A stretch of DNA of 64,000 nucleotides from Bryopsis sp. KO-2023 (Eukaryota > Chlorophyta > Ulvophyceae > Bryopsidales > Bryopsidaceae), in assembly GCA_030272585.1 (NCBI GenBank), contig BSYQ01000014.1, positions 620,001-684,000 of the forward strand, read 5' to 3'. The position numbers and the translations under genes were made by a program. Each line of letters opens with the position of its first letter. The stretch's first letter is position 1. The notes beneath the pieces were generated by a model that ran no database searches, was not told the DNA's origin, and was given only the letters and a program-made list of their open reading frames with translations. Below, piece by piece: positions 1 to 11,295 of this stretch.

Positions 1-1791
1 CCTCCACCGCCATCAGGCGCACCTGGAATGCGGGAAGGTGGGCGGTTTCGTCTGTCGCGGTAATCATCACCGCCATCATCATCTGGGTCGTCATCACCAG
101 GGTCTCCAAAGTTACCACGCATGCGAGGAACTCGACTGGGTCCACCAGTAGACTCATATGAACCAAGTGCAGCAAAGGGATTATTTTCTACCCTTGCTCC
201 CAAAGCACTTAACCCAAGTCCCAATCTTCCAGTACGTGTGGGGATCTGCATGGGTTCTTTTCCTTTCTCTTCTCTGACCTGTGCCTTAGCACGCTCAAGG
301 TCAATTTGATATAACACTTCTGCTGAGGAGAGAACTCTTGGGTTAGTTCGTGTGGGTCTACGTGATCCATCGGCAGAGTCGGGTTCTGAGATGCGTACTC
401 CAGGCTGAGCTCTTGTACTTGGAGGTATCAACTGAGGGAATGTGAAATCAACATCTGGTGCGCTGTCCACTGCAGTGCATGGTGGTGCTTCTGCAGCAAC
501 AATTTCACCCTCCTCGACCTGTACTGCTGGAGGAGCCGGTATTGTTGAGGTTCCTGCCCCAACCATTCCTACCGCGAAGCTCTGGTCTAGTGGCGGCCAT
601 GATGCAGCCAACTGCTTTACTGATTTCTTCGGCAGTGGCATCCCAAAGGCTGAGTCCTCAGGCTCAGGAGAAGTTGATTCTTCTCGCTCTGGTGATACTG
701 CACGAGCATCACTTCCACTTTGGGCACTCTGACTTCCGCCACTCACATCCTCCATGCTTCGTTCCAGGCCAGATAATCTTAAGGCAACCACATCAGCTGC
801 ATCTTGCTGCTGATCCCAGGTTTTGGATGCCTTTTTCTCCAAGGCAATCAAATCTTTTTGAATTGCTACTCTGGAGCTCTGCAAACGCTTCACCTCAGCA
901 CCTTGTTTATGCAAGGACTCCCGAAACAATTCTAGAGTCCGTTCGACTTTTTCGTTGGAATCCGCAACAGTTCCTAATAAGCCTTCAATTCTCCGCCCTT
1001 GAACAAGGGATAACTCGGAGAGTTGTTTTAACTGAAGTGCTGATGCTTCAGTTGCTTCTTTTAGGTCAGCAAAACGAGAGTCCGCTAGAATGTCTGCAGC
1101 ATCCATTCTCCTCGTTATTGCATCCACAGAAGCTTTGATCTCGGCTCTTTCTTTTCTATGGTCGATATCTTGGCGTAATAGCCTCTGCTCGTATCGACTA
1201 TGCTGAGCCGCTACTGAATCCAGCTTCTGCTGTTGCGACACCACCGCATGCTGTGTGGCCTCAACCTGTTGCGCATGCTGGTGCTGTGTTTCCAGCGCCT
1301 GCCCGATCACCTCTGATGCGCCAGCCAGTTGGTTCGACACAGAGGCCTCAGCATGGGCTAGCCTCTGCCCCAGTGTCTGGTCAACTTGCTGCAGGTGACC
1401 CCTTAGCCCGTGGGCTAAATCGTCCACACGGTCATGGACCGCATCCACATCCTCTCTTAAGGCTTCCGCATCAGCTCCCATGTCTATGTCGACAGCTGCT
1501 TGCTGGACATTGTGGATGTTCTGGACGTTTATTTGTTGATACACAACATTGGGTGCGTCAGGCAATTCCTCATCGAACTCAGGTTCAATCCCTGGCTCTT
1601 CAACTTGAGGCTCGCGCACTGCCAATGCGTGTTCACGGTCAGCCATGGTCTCTCAGCCACTATTTGGGAGTACTCAACAACCACGGTTGGAGTTTCTCTC
1701 TACCAAACAAACAAACAAAAACGTTTGTTGCGCCACGTTCACAAGTTTCGATCTCAAGAACTTAAAGTTCTTGCCTCGCTCCGAAACCAAT
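1..1791 (-). mobile_element. Left tandem unit of family-A Ty3/gypsy element: gag N-terminal part and leader
   Basis: This is the 5' part of a second family-A internal region, cut by the window edge. The gag start lies at 1646 on the minus strand, and a leader of about 145 bases separates it from the LTR. By reading, the stretch matches 9650-11440 base for base wherever I compared it, so it is a tandem copy of the neighbouring element and not an old relative. It encodes the gag coiled-coil N-terminus and the acidic and proline-rich middle. The primer-binding site TGGTTTCGGAGC (minus strand) is at 1778-1789. The rest of the unit, including pol, is outside the window, so nothing can be said about whether it is whole. 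Confidence 0.9.
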
Positions 1792-2217
1792 TGATAGTGA
1801 AGCTTGTGGGTGACGCAATAGTGGTCGGCTGTGTTGATTGGATTCGTGATAACTTGCTGGCTAACGCAAGTATACTTGTGGGGTTTGTTGGTTTAGACAA
1901 CTCTCTAGCTAGCGCGGTTGTGAACGCTACTAGAGCACTTGGGTTGGGAAGTGATTGCGTCAGGCAAACACTTAACACACACACACACACAAACACACAC
2001 ACAAGCGGGAACACACCAATCCCACGAATCCCGAGTTCTTACAACTAGAATGGAATGAATGTCAAAACAACGAGTGGGCCTCTTAAGTACCCCTAAGTGT
2101 AGTACGCTGACGCATGCCCCAAACTCTGGGTCTAATCTGTCTTACTCGCGAACCCACATGCGTCAGCCACCCTCGGCTCTATCCCAAACTACCTCGTATA
2201 GCGCTAAAAGACTAACA
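1792..2217 (-). repeat. Family-A LTR shared by two tandem units
   Basis: This 426-bp LTR reads TGTTAG...CTATCA on the minus strand. It serves as the 3' LTR of the element to its right and as the 5' LTR of the partial unit to its left. By eye it differs from the LTR at 11441-11862 only in the length of a CA microsatellite near 1976-2003. No 5-bp duplication flanks it, which fits an internal LTR of a tandem array. A G-run (the polypurine tract on the minus strand, about 2221-2229) abuts its right side. It contains four TGACGCA/TGCGTCA sites. Confidence 0.9.
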
Positions 2218-2412
2218 TACGCCCCCCCCGCAAAAAGTGGGCGCCCACGCACACCAAAACACAAAGAAAAACAAAAACACAAAAACACAAACACAAAACT
2301 CACCCACTCCCATACCCACACCCAACTGTCTTGGACCTGTCTCTTGCTCTGACGTCTCTGACAGCTGCTGCACGCACACACTTGGTCGACGATAACTCCT
2401 TTTCCCTCCTCC

Positions 2413-4200
2413 TTAACGCTGTTCCTGCGCTTGCGCTTGCTGAATAGCACGCTGCTCCTGCGCATGCGCTTGCTGCACTGCACGATACCGGACACAGGGA
2501 TCAAATGCGGCAGCCACCCTCTTGGACTTAAGGAATGGCAGATCCCTTGTGATGCCGGACACCTTGAGCTGCCGCTTCACACACATGTTGCAGTGTGGCA
2601 ACTTCTCGTGCTCAGCCGGGAACGGAGGGATTTCTTCGAACGTCGAGCGTGTCAGCTTCAACATATGGGCAGGTAGAGAGAATGGGGAGACGGTGGCGAT
2701 GGACTTGTTGTCCACTTCCGCGACTTTTTGGACCGCCGTGACGATGCGCCCCAGCATCGAGTATGCCAACCAATGAGCATCACACACGAGGTGATACCCA
2801 CAAGGAAGGACGGAATACTTCTTCTGCGTCAGCCGCTGAGCACTTGCTTGCATTGGGCTTCTCCCGCACCAAATGCACATGGGCAACTCGTGAAAGTGCC
2901 GGTCCCTGGGGTTAGTATATTGGACCTTCGGCCATTTCTCTGACGCAGTGATGGGGTTGCAAGCCTCCTCGATATCCTCCCGTGACAGGTTCACTTCGCT
3001 GGGTGCAGCATCCACTTTGTCCTGAGCAGCCGCCTTTAGTCTTCTGAGCTTAACCTTTTCTCGGAAAGCCCGAAGTGCTGCTTCTGTTGGAGCTAACTCC
3101 AACGGTGGATGGACCGCACGCTGAACCTCTGTCACCTGGCTTGGCCCTTCATCATTCCTTATTTCCCCGTCCTCCAGTTCAGAACTAGGACCTTCGAGCC
3201 TAGGAGGTGGACTGCCGAAGTCAATTTCTTCGTTAAAATCCAAGTCCAAAAGCTCCTCCTCTCTCATGTCGAATAAGTCCTCCCCCGGTGCTATTGCGGT
3301 AGCCTCATCTCCGGGAGTCTGAACTGTTGGCGCTGGTTGTGAGGGTGCTGGAGTCTTTAATGCGGCAGCCTTTAACTTGAGTAACAAGTTGGCTCTTGCT
3401 GCATCTCCAGGCATACGATCCCTCGGTGGCTCACCACCTTCATCGTCACCGTCCTCTCGCCTTCTCTTTCCGTGTGGATCTTCATCCCTACACGGCGAGC
3501 TTGGGCGTTTGTTTTTCCCTTTCCCCTGGCCCTTGCTTGAGCCTCCCGCATCATCGTCCTTGGACGGTTCCAGATCAAGTGTTGCGTTTGACAACAGAAC
3601 TTGGACTTGGCGATCCAGTTCTTCGCGTACCCGTGGTGCTGGTACCGGCGGGTTCAAACGCAGCATCTTGTCCGTTGTTTCGCTCTGCACTTGAAGTTTT
3701 TCAGAGCCGTCTCTGAGGGACTCTCCCAGCAAATCGATCTGCAGCTCTTGTTCTGCCAATTCCTTCTTAAGGTTGTTGGCTGCTGCACTCCACGCGGTTG
3801 CTACAGCTCGCTGCAGCGTTTCCTCTACCGCGGTAAATCGATCCACCATTCCCCCGAGAGCTTGCTTGCGGAGGTCATTCTCACGATGGTTAGCCATCAT
3901 GTGAGATTGGAACCTTTGCTTTTTCAGCTTCATGGCTTCCAATTTTTATTCCAAGACCTTAGTCTTGTCCTCCGCTTCTTTCTTTTCCGCCTCCGCCTTA
4001 TTCTTGGCTTTCTCCGCTGCCTCCTTCGCAGCCTCAGCTGCTTTCGTCCGGTCACTCAACTCTGAGAGCTGCCGGGTTAAGGCCTCATTGTTCTGCAGCA
4101 CTTCTTCTGCGGTTGACGTAAAGTGCTGCAGCTCCTCTTCTTTTTGAGCTACCTCCGCTTCCAACCTCGCAATAATTGCGGCGGGTGTGTCGGCAGCCAT
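2413..4200 (-). CDS. Third ORF of copy A1: coiled-coil and zinc-type protein (fossil, broken about once)
   Basis: This third gene lies downstream of pol on the same strand. The protein begins at MAADTPAAII and has a highly charged Ala/Glu/Lys coiled coil over roughly the first 120 residues. A basic stretch and an acidic linker follow, then a Cys/His module near the C-terminus (C-x2-C ... C-x2-H-x2-C-x2-H ... C-x2-C). The tail is Gln/Ala-rich. There is no signal peptide or membrane segment, so it is not an obvious envelope gene. Its role is unknown; a nucleic-acid or chromatin-binding accessory protein is a guess. The homologous frames in elements B and D look whole. Confidence 0.8.
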
Positions 4201-4314
4201 TATGTTTGTCGGAAAGAAAGAAATAACAACGGTTTGTGCGTCTTTAGACTCTTTTCACTCAGGAGCTCGCTCCGTTTACACAAACACTAGGGCAAAATGG
4301 TTCGAGGGCTGCGC

Positions 4315-4320
4315 TTATAA
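4315..4320 (-). promoter_or_regulatory. Candidate internal TATA box for the third ORF (A1)
   Basis: TTATAA lies in the roughly 450-base gap between the pol stop and the third-ORF start, about 115 bases upstream of that start on the minus strand. The same motif and spacing recur in B (26012-26017) and D (38908-38913). The gap holds no other gene. Such a position could drive a separate transcript, but conservation among young copies of one family proves little. Confidence 0.35.
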
Positions 4321-4648
4321 GGCTGGGTGACTCGTACACTTTCCTCGTTGAGTTATTGGGGTGAGACACCAACGTTTCGCTCGGTTGGAGTCTCGTCAAG
4401 ACCACCTCAACACGTCACTTGATAGGGGTTTTCTCGGAACAACCACACTATCTCGAATGTGACATCGTTTGCCCGGTTTCTAAAGTACTACTGAAGCTAC
4501 ACTTACTGCGCCAGCCAAATAACTTAGGCACCTAACGCATTAAAGTTAAAGAGTTGGTTTGGAAGTCGACAGAGTTTTTCTAAGGTATCCTTTTTCGCGC
4601 CCCCTTGCAATAAGGAGTTCCACCTTAGCCATCAAACACTCTGTTTCC

Positions 4649-7600
4649 CTATTCTCTTCCTTTCTGCAACTCTTTTCTTTCTTTCTCTTTAAATGCGCGA
4701 AGTATATCTGGTGCGTTAACCAGATTAGCTTCAGGTTCCCAAGTAGCGTCAAGTAGATCGTATCCTTTCCACAGCACTAGGTATTCACGATTGCGTTTAC
4801 CTCTAGCCCTTAGGATATTTTCGACCTCATACTCTACTTCGCTACCAATCAACTCTCCTTCTGGAGGTTGTATTTGCCTGCTGTTATCACTCGAGGCGTG
4901 ATAACGCTTGAACTTAGAAACATGAAACACTGGGTGAATGAGCCATGTTTCCGGAAGTTGAACTCTGTAAGCCACCTTTGATATTTTCTCCACAATTTCA
5001 AAGGGACCCACAAATCGACGGCGCAGTTTGGGACTCACTTTGTTCAAAGCAGCCAACGGAATAAAACGGCTTTTTATCAGGACTTTATCCCCTTTCTCAA
5101 AAGCAATATCTTTCCTCTTTTTGTTTGCACTCACACACATTCTGTGTTGTGCTCTAGAGTAATATGCTTTTGCGGTATCTAAGTCCTGTGCCATCCGTGC
5201 TACCATAGTCTTAACTGCTTCCACTTGAAATTGCGTTGCCGTCCCACCAATGTTTGGTGTTTCTGGATGGTACCCATACATCAAGTATGCAGGTGCGAAC
5301 CCTGTACTCGCATTCACTGCATTGTTTGCTGCAAACTCTGCTGTAGGTAAATACTCAACCCACTTATGGGGATACCTCTCAGCATATGGCCTTAGAAAAT
5401 TTTCCAGAGTACGTATGGTAACCTCACTCTGCCCATCCGTCTGAGGGTGGTAAGCTGTACTCATACGAATCTCTGTACCCAGAGCTTTAAAAAGCGTCTG
5501 CCAGAACTTGCTGGTAAAGCGAGGGTCTCTATCAGACACAATCACTTTAGGTAGGCCATGGTTGCGGTAAACATGTTCGATAAAAAGTTGGGCGTATCCT
5601 GCAGCGGTAATCTCTTTAGTACATGGGGCGAAATGCACAAACTTGGTAAGTCTATCGACAAAGACAGCTACAGCACTAAACCCATTGGATGCTGGTAGAT
5701 CTGTCACCAAGTCAGTGGTAATCTGCTCCCACTTCCGCTCAGGTATTGGCAGGGGTTGAAGTAAGCCCATAGGCTTCTGTGTGTCAGCCTTTATTTGTTG
5801 GCACACAGGGCATTCGCGCACAAATGCCTTCAACTCATTCATCCACCCCTTCCACCAATATCGCCGCGCGAGGATTTCTCCTGTTCGCGCTGGTCCTGTA
5901 TGGCCTGCTGAAGGTGTCTCATGGCACTCCTTCATGATCTTATTGCGCTGGCCTTTAGGAACCACCACTTTCTCGACTAATCCTCTCTTTGGGACCGTCC
6001 AGAGTATTCCCTCTCTGAGGAAATATCCCTCAACTTCCTCGCCACTCTCAAGCTTCCGCAATATCTTCACCAAGGAGTTATCAGCTTGGAGGGCTTGTTT
6101 CCACTCGTCTTGGCTTGCTTGATGCACTTGCCAAGTGGAAATGTTCATCGCAGTTTCCACGGGCTTAGGAACACTGCGGGAGAGAGCATCTGCTAACACA
6201 TTAGCCTTGCCTTTGATATAGGAGATCTTGGGGTTGATCGAAGTCAGGTACCCCGCCTCAAGCCATCTTGCTTGGGTTCTAGAAAGGTTCCTCTGCGACA
6301 GAATATGCGTCAGAGGTTGGTGGTCAGTGAACACTGTTACTCCACCCGCACAACCTTCTAGATAATGTCTCCACTGCACCATCGCATAACATATTGCACA
6401 CAACTCTTTGTCGTATGGTGCATAGTTAAGCTCGGCAGGCTTGAATCTACGTGAGAGGTAAGCTATTGGCTGTAGCCCCTCTCCGTGATCCTGTGTTAAC
6501 ACGGCACCGATGGCCTCATTCGACGCATCAGTGATCACAGTGTAAGGCAGTGACGCATCTGGAAAAATAAGGACGGGAGCTTGACTTAAACGCTTTTTCA
6601 GTTCATTGAATGCGCCACGCTCAACCTGTCCCCATCTCCAGGGATGGTCTTTTTTCACTAAGTCATGGAGTGGTCCAGCAACATGTGCAAACTGGGGAAT
6701 GAATTTCCTGTAGTATGAAACCATTCCAAGGAAACTACGTACATCACTAACACTCTGTAGTTCCTTCCACTCCTTCACTGCCTTCACTTTTTGTTCCTGT
6801 GGTTTTAACCCACTTCCGCTAATGCGGTAGCCAAGATAGTCTACTGTTGCGACAGCCAGCTCACTTTTACTTGCCTTAGCAAAAAGCTGATATTCTGCTA
6901 GTCGCGACAGGACTTTCTCTAAGTGTTCGGCATGCTGTTCCATGTTTTCAGAGAAGATGAGTATGTCATCAATAAAGACAACAACAAAATCATCTAAAAA
7001 CTCTGCGAGTAGGTCTTGCACTAGAGTTTGGAATTGCGCTGGGCAATTGGTTAGCCCAAAAGGCGCTACCAAAAACTCAAAGTGACCGTATCTCGTGCGG
7101 AACGCTGTTTTATCTGTATCAGATGGCCTTACTGGAAATTGCCAATAGCCTGATCGCAGATCTAACTTTGAGAACACTTTGGCTTTGAACACTCTATCCA
7201 TCAATTCTTCTGGCAGGGGTAAAGGATATCGGTTTTTCACCGTCACCTTATTGATCCACCTGTAATCCACACACATCCTTAAGCCTCCATCCTTTTTCGG
7301 TACAAATAGGATTGGCGCGCCCCAAGGGGACTCGGATGGTTTGATTTTCTTCTGTTCCAGAAGGTAGTCCACTTGTGCTTTCACTTCATCCAGCTCTGCT
7401 GGTGAAAGCTTGTATATTGGACGATGGATAGGTGTTGGATCCTCCAGGTCTATCTTAAACTCATGACCTTTTCTCTTCGGAGGGATCCCTGGGGGTAAAT
7501 CACGAGGGAACACACCACGGTGTGTTTCTACCACCTTTTTAATTTCGGCAGGGGTGTCTGAACGAATAAGTTTGCCAATCTCATCCTCAGTGTTGAATGG

Positions 7601-8389
7601 CTGTGTTCGCTCTATTGCGTCAGGCAATTCATGTTGGCCTAAAGCTTTCTCTTCAGACTCTTGCACTACAACCATGAATGCTGTCTCTGTTTTGAGATGA
7701 CGCATCATTCTCTTAGCTGAACACTCAGTCACTGGCACTTCTTGCAGTATCGACTGTACTTTTCGTTCAGGTTCAATACTCTCTTGGGTTGGATGACGCA
7801 ACGGGAGATGAAACACTTGGCTGTTTTTGCAAACTGAAATCTCATTCTGCTGAAAGTCTATGCGGGGGTTTTCTTTCTGCAACCAAGGCATACCCAATAT
7901 TAGGTCATAACCAAGGTCTGGAAACAGATCCGCTTTCATTTTGCACTTCAGCCCTCCTATCTTTACTCGGAGGTTGTTACAGCTGCCAGCCAGTTCTTTA
8001 ATATCTCCGTTTGCCAACATTGCTCTCTTGGAGCTTGGTGTAATCGACAACCCGAGATCACGCGCTACCTTATCATTGATATAGTTTGCTGTACTTCCAC
8101 AATCAATGAATGCATAAAGGTCCGTGGTCTTGATCCGTGCTTTTACTTCGTACCCTCTCACAGGCACTTCTTGAATTTTTAACAGAGGGCATGTGTCACC
8201 CTTGGTTGACGAAGTTGATCGAACTTCTGACACATTAACTCGCTCTGTGGTAGACCGCTGGGTTGTTTCTGACCCACTATTGTCTACGTCTGCAGGCAGG
8301 GACTCCTGTAGACTACTCTGCGACTCCAATGAGCCCACAGATTCACTAACAGAGGGAAGAGATGCAGATGACGCATGAGGCGCGTCCAT
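4649..8389 (-). CDS. pol: Family-A pol polyprotein (copy A1), frame open
   Basis: A 1246-residue Ty3/gypsy polyprotein. Domains in order, with approximate residues: aspartic protease with DCGSTANYI (about 92); reverse transcriptase with FIDDILIF (about 471); RNase H with TDASNEAIGA (about 620) and ADALSRS; integrase HHCC zinc finger (about 820-860); integrase core D,D,E with TTDLVTDLP, SDRDPRF and GQSEVTIRT (about 890-990); and a C-terminal chromodomain with YLVLWKGYDLLDATWEPE (about 1186-1230). The chromodomain places it among chromoviruses, whose integrases are known to target modified histones. The start given is the first Met. About 250 bases of Arg-rich coding-like sequence lie between the gag stop and this Met in another frame, so expression by frameshift or read-through, as the family commonly uses, is likely. 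Confidence 0.95.
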   Translation of the reverse strand: MDAPHASSASLPSVSESVGSLESQSSLQESLPADVDNSGSETTQRSTTERVNVSEVRSTSSTKGDTCPLLKIQEVPVRGYEVKARIKTTDLYAFIDCGSTANYINDKVARDLGLSITPSSKRAMLANGDIKELAGSCNNLRVKIGGLKCKMKADLFPDLGYDLILGMPWLQKENPRIDFQQNEISVCKNSQVFHLPLRHPTQESIEPERKVQSILQEVPVTECSAKRMMRHLKTETAFMVVVQESEEKALGQHELPDAIERTQPFNTEDEIGKLIRSDTPAEIKKVVETHRGVFPRDLPPGIPPKRKGHEFKIDLEDPTPIHRPIYKLSPAELDEVKAQVDYLLEQKKIKPSESPWGAPILFVPKKDGGLRMCVDYRWINKVTVKNRYPLPLPEELMDRVFKAKVFSKLDLRSGYWQFPVRPSDTDKTAFRTRYGHFEFLVAPFGLTNCPAQFQTLVQDLLAEFLDDFVVVFIDDILIFSENMEQHAEHLEKVLSRLAEYQLFAKASKSELAVATVDYLGYRISGSGLKPQEQKVKAVKEWKELQSVSDVRSFLGMVSYYRKFIPQFAHVAGPLHDLVKKDHPWRWGQVERGAFNELKKRLSQAPVLIFPDASLPYTVITDASNEAIGAVLTQDHGEGLQPIAYLSRRFKPAELNYAPYDKELCAICYAMVQWRHYLEGCAGGVTVFTDHQPLTHILSQRNLSRTQARWLEAGYLTSINPKISYIKGKANVLADALSRSVPKPVETAMNISTWQVHQASQDEWKQALQADNSLVKILRKLESGEEVEGYFLREGILWTVPKRGLVEKVVVPKGQRNKIMKECHETPSAGHTGPARTGEILARRYWWKGWMNELKAFVRECPVCQQIKADTQKPMGLLQPLPIPERKWEQITTDLVTDLPASNGFSAVAVFVDRLTKFVHFAPCTKEITAAGYAQLFIEHVYRNHGLPKVIVSDRDPRFTSKFWQTLFKALGTEIRMSTAYHPQTDGQSEVTIRTLENFLRPYAERYPHKWVEYLPTAEFAANNAVNASTGFAPAYLMYGYHPETPNIGGTATQFQVEAVKTMVARMAQDLDTAKAYYSRAQHRMCVSANKKRKDIAFEKGDKVLIKSRFIPLAALNKVSPKLRRRFVGPFEIVEKISKVAYRVQLPETWLIHPVFHVSKFKRYHASSDNSRQIQPPEGELIGSEVEYEVENILRARGKRNREYLVLWKGYDLLDATWEPEANLVNAPDILRAFKEKERKELQKGRE

Positions 8390-8643
8390 CTCATCCGGTG
8401 TGCTTTCCTTCTGTTCATTTTTCCAATCGCAGTTGTCATGTGCCGATTGGGTAGATGTGGAGAGTGTCTCTGTTCTCTCTTCACGCGGTGTACTAGTCCG
8501 CTCCTCAGGTTTTCCGCTGTGAGTACAAACCTTTTTCGAGGCACCTACTTTTGATCTTAGCTTCCTACGCCGCCTACGAACTCTGTTTCGCTTACGACGT
8601 TTGCGTCGGCCAGGCTCAGACGAAGCAGTTTCCTGCCTGGCGG

Positions 8644-11295
8644 TCAGTTTAACATTTTTTTTACATCGGGGAGGTTTTTCACCTCCTCCAATCTAGGACA
8701 TTGCCTCACAGGGTGACCCTTCTTTCCACAAAGATAACAATTATATCCCCCTCCCCCCTGGGGGTTCTGTCTTCCCTGATTGGCTTGTCCTCTTCCACGG
8801 TTACCACCACCGCGTCCACGTCCACCACCACCACGTCCTCCTCCTCGTCCTTGTTGCTGTTGCTGCTGCTGTTGCACTCCTGCGGCAGCTTGTGGTGGTG
8901 CTTGGGCTGGTGGTGTAGGGTTCTGCTGCTGCTGACCCTGATTCTGGCCTTTCTTCTTTCTTCCACCACGCCAGACTCCTTTCTTTTTCTGATTGGTTTG
9001 CCCTCCTTGGCCTTGTGTTCCAACTCCAAGGGCTTCCAATCGTTCGGCGGATATGATGGCGGCCTCGACATCTCGAGGTACCGTTGCTGCGACTAACTTC
9101 TGAACTTCACTTTTAAGTCCATCCACGAAGAGCAAATACTGGTGATCCTCTTCGAGGTCTGGAATCCTCAAGACTAACCGCTGAAACTCTTTAACGAACT
9201 GTTTCACGGTTCCAGTCTGCTTGAGTTTATGGAGGTCACGCCACGCTTCATCTCGATCACTAGAGAATTCGAAAGCTGTAGCTAAGCCATCCATGAAGTC
9301 CATCCAGTCACGGAAGGGTGGTCTTTCACCTCGGTGAATTTTCAACTCTTGCATCGTTAACCAATCCGAGGCAGCCCCATAAAGGTTAGTGGCCATAATC
9401 GATTGCCACTGTGCTTCATGCACTCCGCAGGTTCTCAAGTACCGCGTCATGAGCACTTGCCATTTACGGGCTTTTGGTTCTCCACTTCCGTTAAATGCGC
9501 GAGGCATTTGCAACTTGACGGTGCTAGGCAACCACTGTCCTTGCCTAGGAGGTCCTGGGCCTGCTGGTCCAGCGCCACCTCCACCTCCACCTCCATCAGG
9601 AGGTCCACCGGGAGGTCCACCGCCTCCACCATCTCCACCGCCGCCACCACCTCCACCGCCATCAGGCGCACCTGGAATGCGGGAAGGTGGGCGGTTTCGT
9701 CTGTCGCGGTAATCATCACCGCCATCATCATCTGGGTCGTCATCACCAGGGTCTCCAAAGTTACCACGCATGCGAGGAACTCGACTGGGTCCACCAGTAG
9801 ACTCATATGAACCAAGTGCAGCAAAGGGATTATTTTCTACCCTTGCTCCCAAAGCACTTAACCCAAGTCCCAATCTTCCAGTACGTGTGGGGATCTGCAT
9901 GGGTTCTTTTCCTTTCTCTTCTCTGACCTGTGCCTTAGCACGCTCAAGGTCAATTTGATATAACACTTCTGCTGAGGAGAGAACTCTTGGGTTAGTTCGT
10001 GTGGGTCTACGTGATCCATCGGCAGAGTCGGGTTCTGAGATGCGTACTCCAGGCTGAGCTCTTGTACTTGGAGGTATCAACTGAGGGAATGTGAAATCAA
10101 CATCTGGTGCGCTGTCCACTGCAGTGCATGGTGGTGCTTCTGCAGCAACAATTTCACCCTCCTCGACCTGTACTGCTGGAGGAGCCGGTATTGTTGAGGT
10201 TCCTGCCCCAACCATTCCTACCGCGAAGCTCTGGTCTAGTGGCGGCCATGATGCAGCCAACTGCTTTACTGATTTCTTCGGCAGTGGCATCCCAAAGGCT
10301 GAGTCCTCAGGCTCAGGAGAAGTTGATTCTTCTCGCTCTGGTGATACTGCACGAGCATCACTTCCACTTTGGGCACTCTGACTTCCGCCACTCACATCCT
10401 CCATGCTTCGTTCCAGGCCAGATAATCTTAAGGCAACCACATCAGCTGCATCTTGCTGCTGATCCCAGGTTTTGGATGCCTTTTTCTCCAAGGCAATCAA
10501 ATCTTTTTGAATTGCTACTCTGGAGCTCTGCAAACGCTTCACCTCAGCACCTTGTTTATGCAAGGACTCCCGAAACAATTCTAGAGTCCGTTCGACTTTT
10601 TCGTTGGAATCCGCAACAGTTCCTAATAAGCCTTCAATTCTCCGCCCTTGAACAAGGGATAACTCGGAGAGTTGTTTTAACTGAAGTGCTGATGCTTCAG
10701 TTGCTTCTTTTAGGTCAGCAAAACGAGAGTCCGCTAGAATGTCTGCAGCATCCATTCTCCTCGTTATTGCATCCACAGAAGCTTTGATCTCGGCTCTTTC
10801 TTTTCTATGGTCGATATCTTGGCGTAATAGCCTCTGCTCGTATCGACTATGCTGAGCCGCTACTGAATCCAGCTTCTGCTGTTGCGACACCACCGCATGC
10901 TGTGTGGCCTCAACCTGTTGCGCATGCTGGTGCTGTGTTTCCAGCGCCTGCCCGATCACCTCTGATGCGCCAGCCAGTTGGTTCGACACAGAGGCCTCAG
11001 CATGGGCTAGCCTCTGCCCCAGTGTCTGGTCAACTTGCTGCAGGTGACCCCTTAGCCCGTGGGCTAAATCGTCCACACGGTCATGGACCGCATCCACATC
11101 CTCTCTTAAGGCTTCCGCATCAGCTCCCATGTCTATGTCGACAGCTGCTTGCTGGACATTGTGGATGTTCTGGACGTTTATTTGTTGATACACAACATTG
11201 GGTGCGTCAGGCAATTCCTCATCGAACTCAGGTTCAATCCCTGGCTCTTCAACTTGAGGCTCGCGCACTGCCAATGCGTGTTCACGGTCAGCCAT
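8644..11295 (-). CDS. gag: Family-A gag protein (copy A1), frame open
   Basis: An 883-residue structural protein, long for a gypsy gag. The first 60 residues are acidic. Residues from about 60 to 330 form a Gln/Ala/Glu-rich coiled coil. A low-complexity Pro/Gly-rich segment with an Asp-rich patch follows, then the capsid-like retrotransposon gag domain (about residues 590-750, with FNGSGEPKARKWQ, WLTMQEL and QFVKEFQRLV). A Gln/Gly/Arg-rich basic tail carries one CCHC zinc knuckle (CYLCGKKGHPVRQC). The Met at 11295 follows a 145-base leader after the LTR and primer-binding site. The fused coiled coil is unusual but recurs in B and D. Confidence 0.94.
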   Translation of the reverse strand: MADREHALAVREPQVEEPGIEPEFDEELPDAPNVVYQQINVQNIHNVQQAAVDIDMGADAEALREDVDAVHDRVDDLAHGLRGHLQQVDQTLGQRLAHAEASVSNQLAGASEVIGQALETQHQHAQQVEATQHAVVSQQQKLDSVAAQHSRYEQRLLRQDIDHRKERAEIKASVDAITRRMDAADILADSRFADLKEATEASALQLKQLSELSLVQGRRIEGLLGTVADSNEKVERTLELFRESLHKQGAEVKRLQSSRVAIQKDLIALEKKASKTWDQQQDAADVVALRLSGLERSMEDVSGGSQSAQSGSDARAVSPEREESTSPEPEDSAFGMPLPKKSVKQLAASWPPLDQSFAVGMVGAGTSTIPAPPAVQVEEGEIVAAEAPPCTAVDSAPDVDFTFPQLIPPSTRAQPGVRISEPDSADGSRRPTRTNPRVLSSAEVLYQIDLERAKAQVREEKGKEPMQIPTRTGRLGLGLSALGARVENNPFAALGSYESTGGPSRVPRMRGNFGDPGDDDPDDDGGDDYRDRRNRPPSRIPGAPDGGGGGGGGGDGGGGGPPGGPPDGGGGGGGAGPAGPGPPRQGQWLPSTVKLQMPRAFNGSGEPKARKWQVLMTRYLRTCGVHEAQWQSIMATNLYGAASDWLTMQELKIHRGERPPFRDWMDFMDGLATAFEFSSDRDEAWRDLHKLKQTGTVKQFVKEFQRLVLRIPDLEEDHQYLLFVDGLKSEVQKLVAATVPRDVEAAIISAERLEALGVGTQGQGGQTNQKKKGVWRGGRKKKGQNQGQQQQNPTPPAQAPPQAAAGVQQQQQQQQGRGGGRGGGGRGRGGGNRGRGQANQGRQNPQGGGGYNCYLCGKKGHPVRQCPRLEEVKNLPDVKKMLN

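Noticed and set aside
1500-2048. Plus-strand frames over gag and the family-A LTR, repeated in every copy
   Set aside because: They follow the copies exactly because the DNA is repeated; they are antisense to gag, and the LTR part ends in CA repeats.
2413-4200. Envelope gene of a retrovirus-like element
   Set aside because: The third ORF has no signal peptide, membrane segment or cleavage site. It is a coiled-coil and Cys/His protein.
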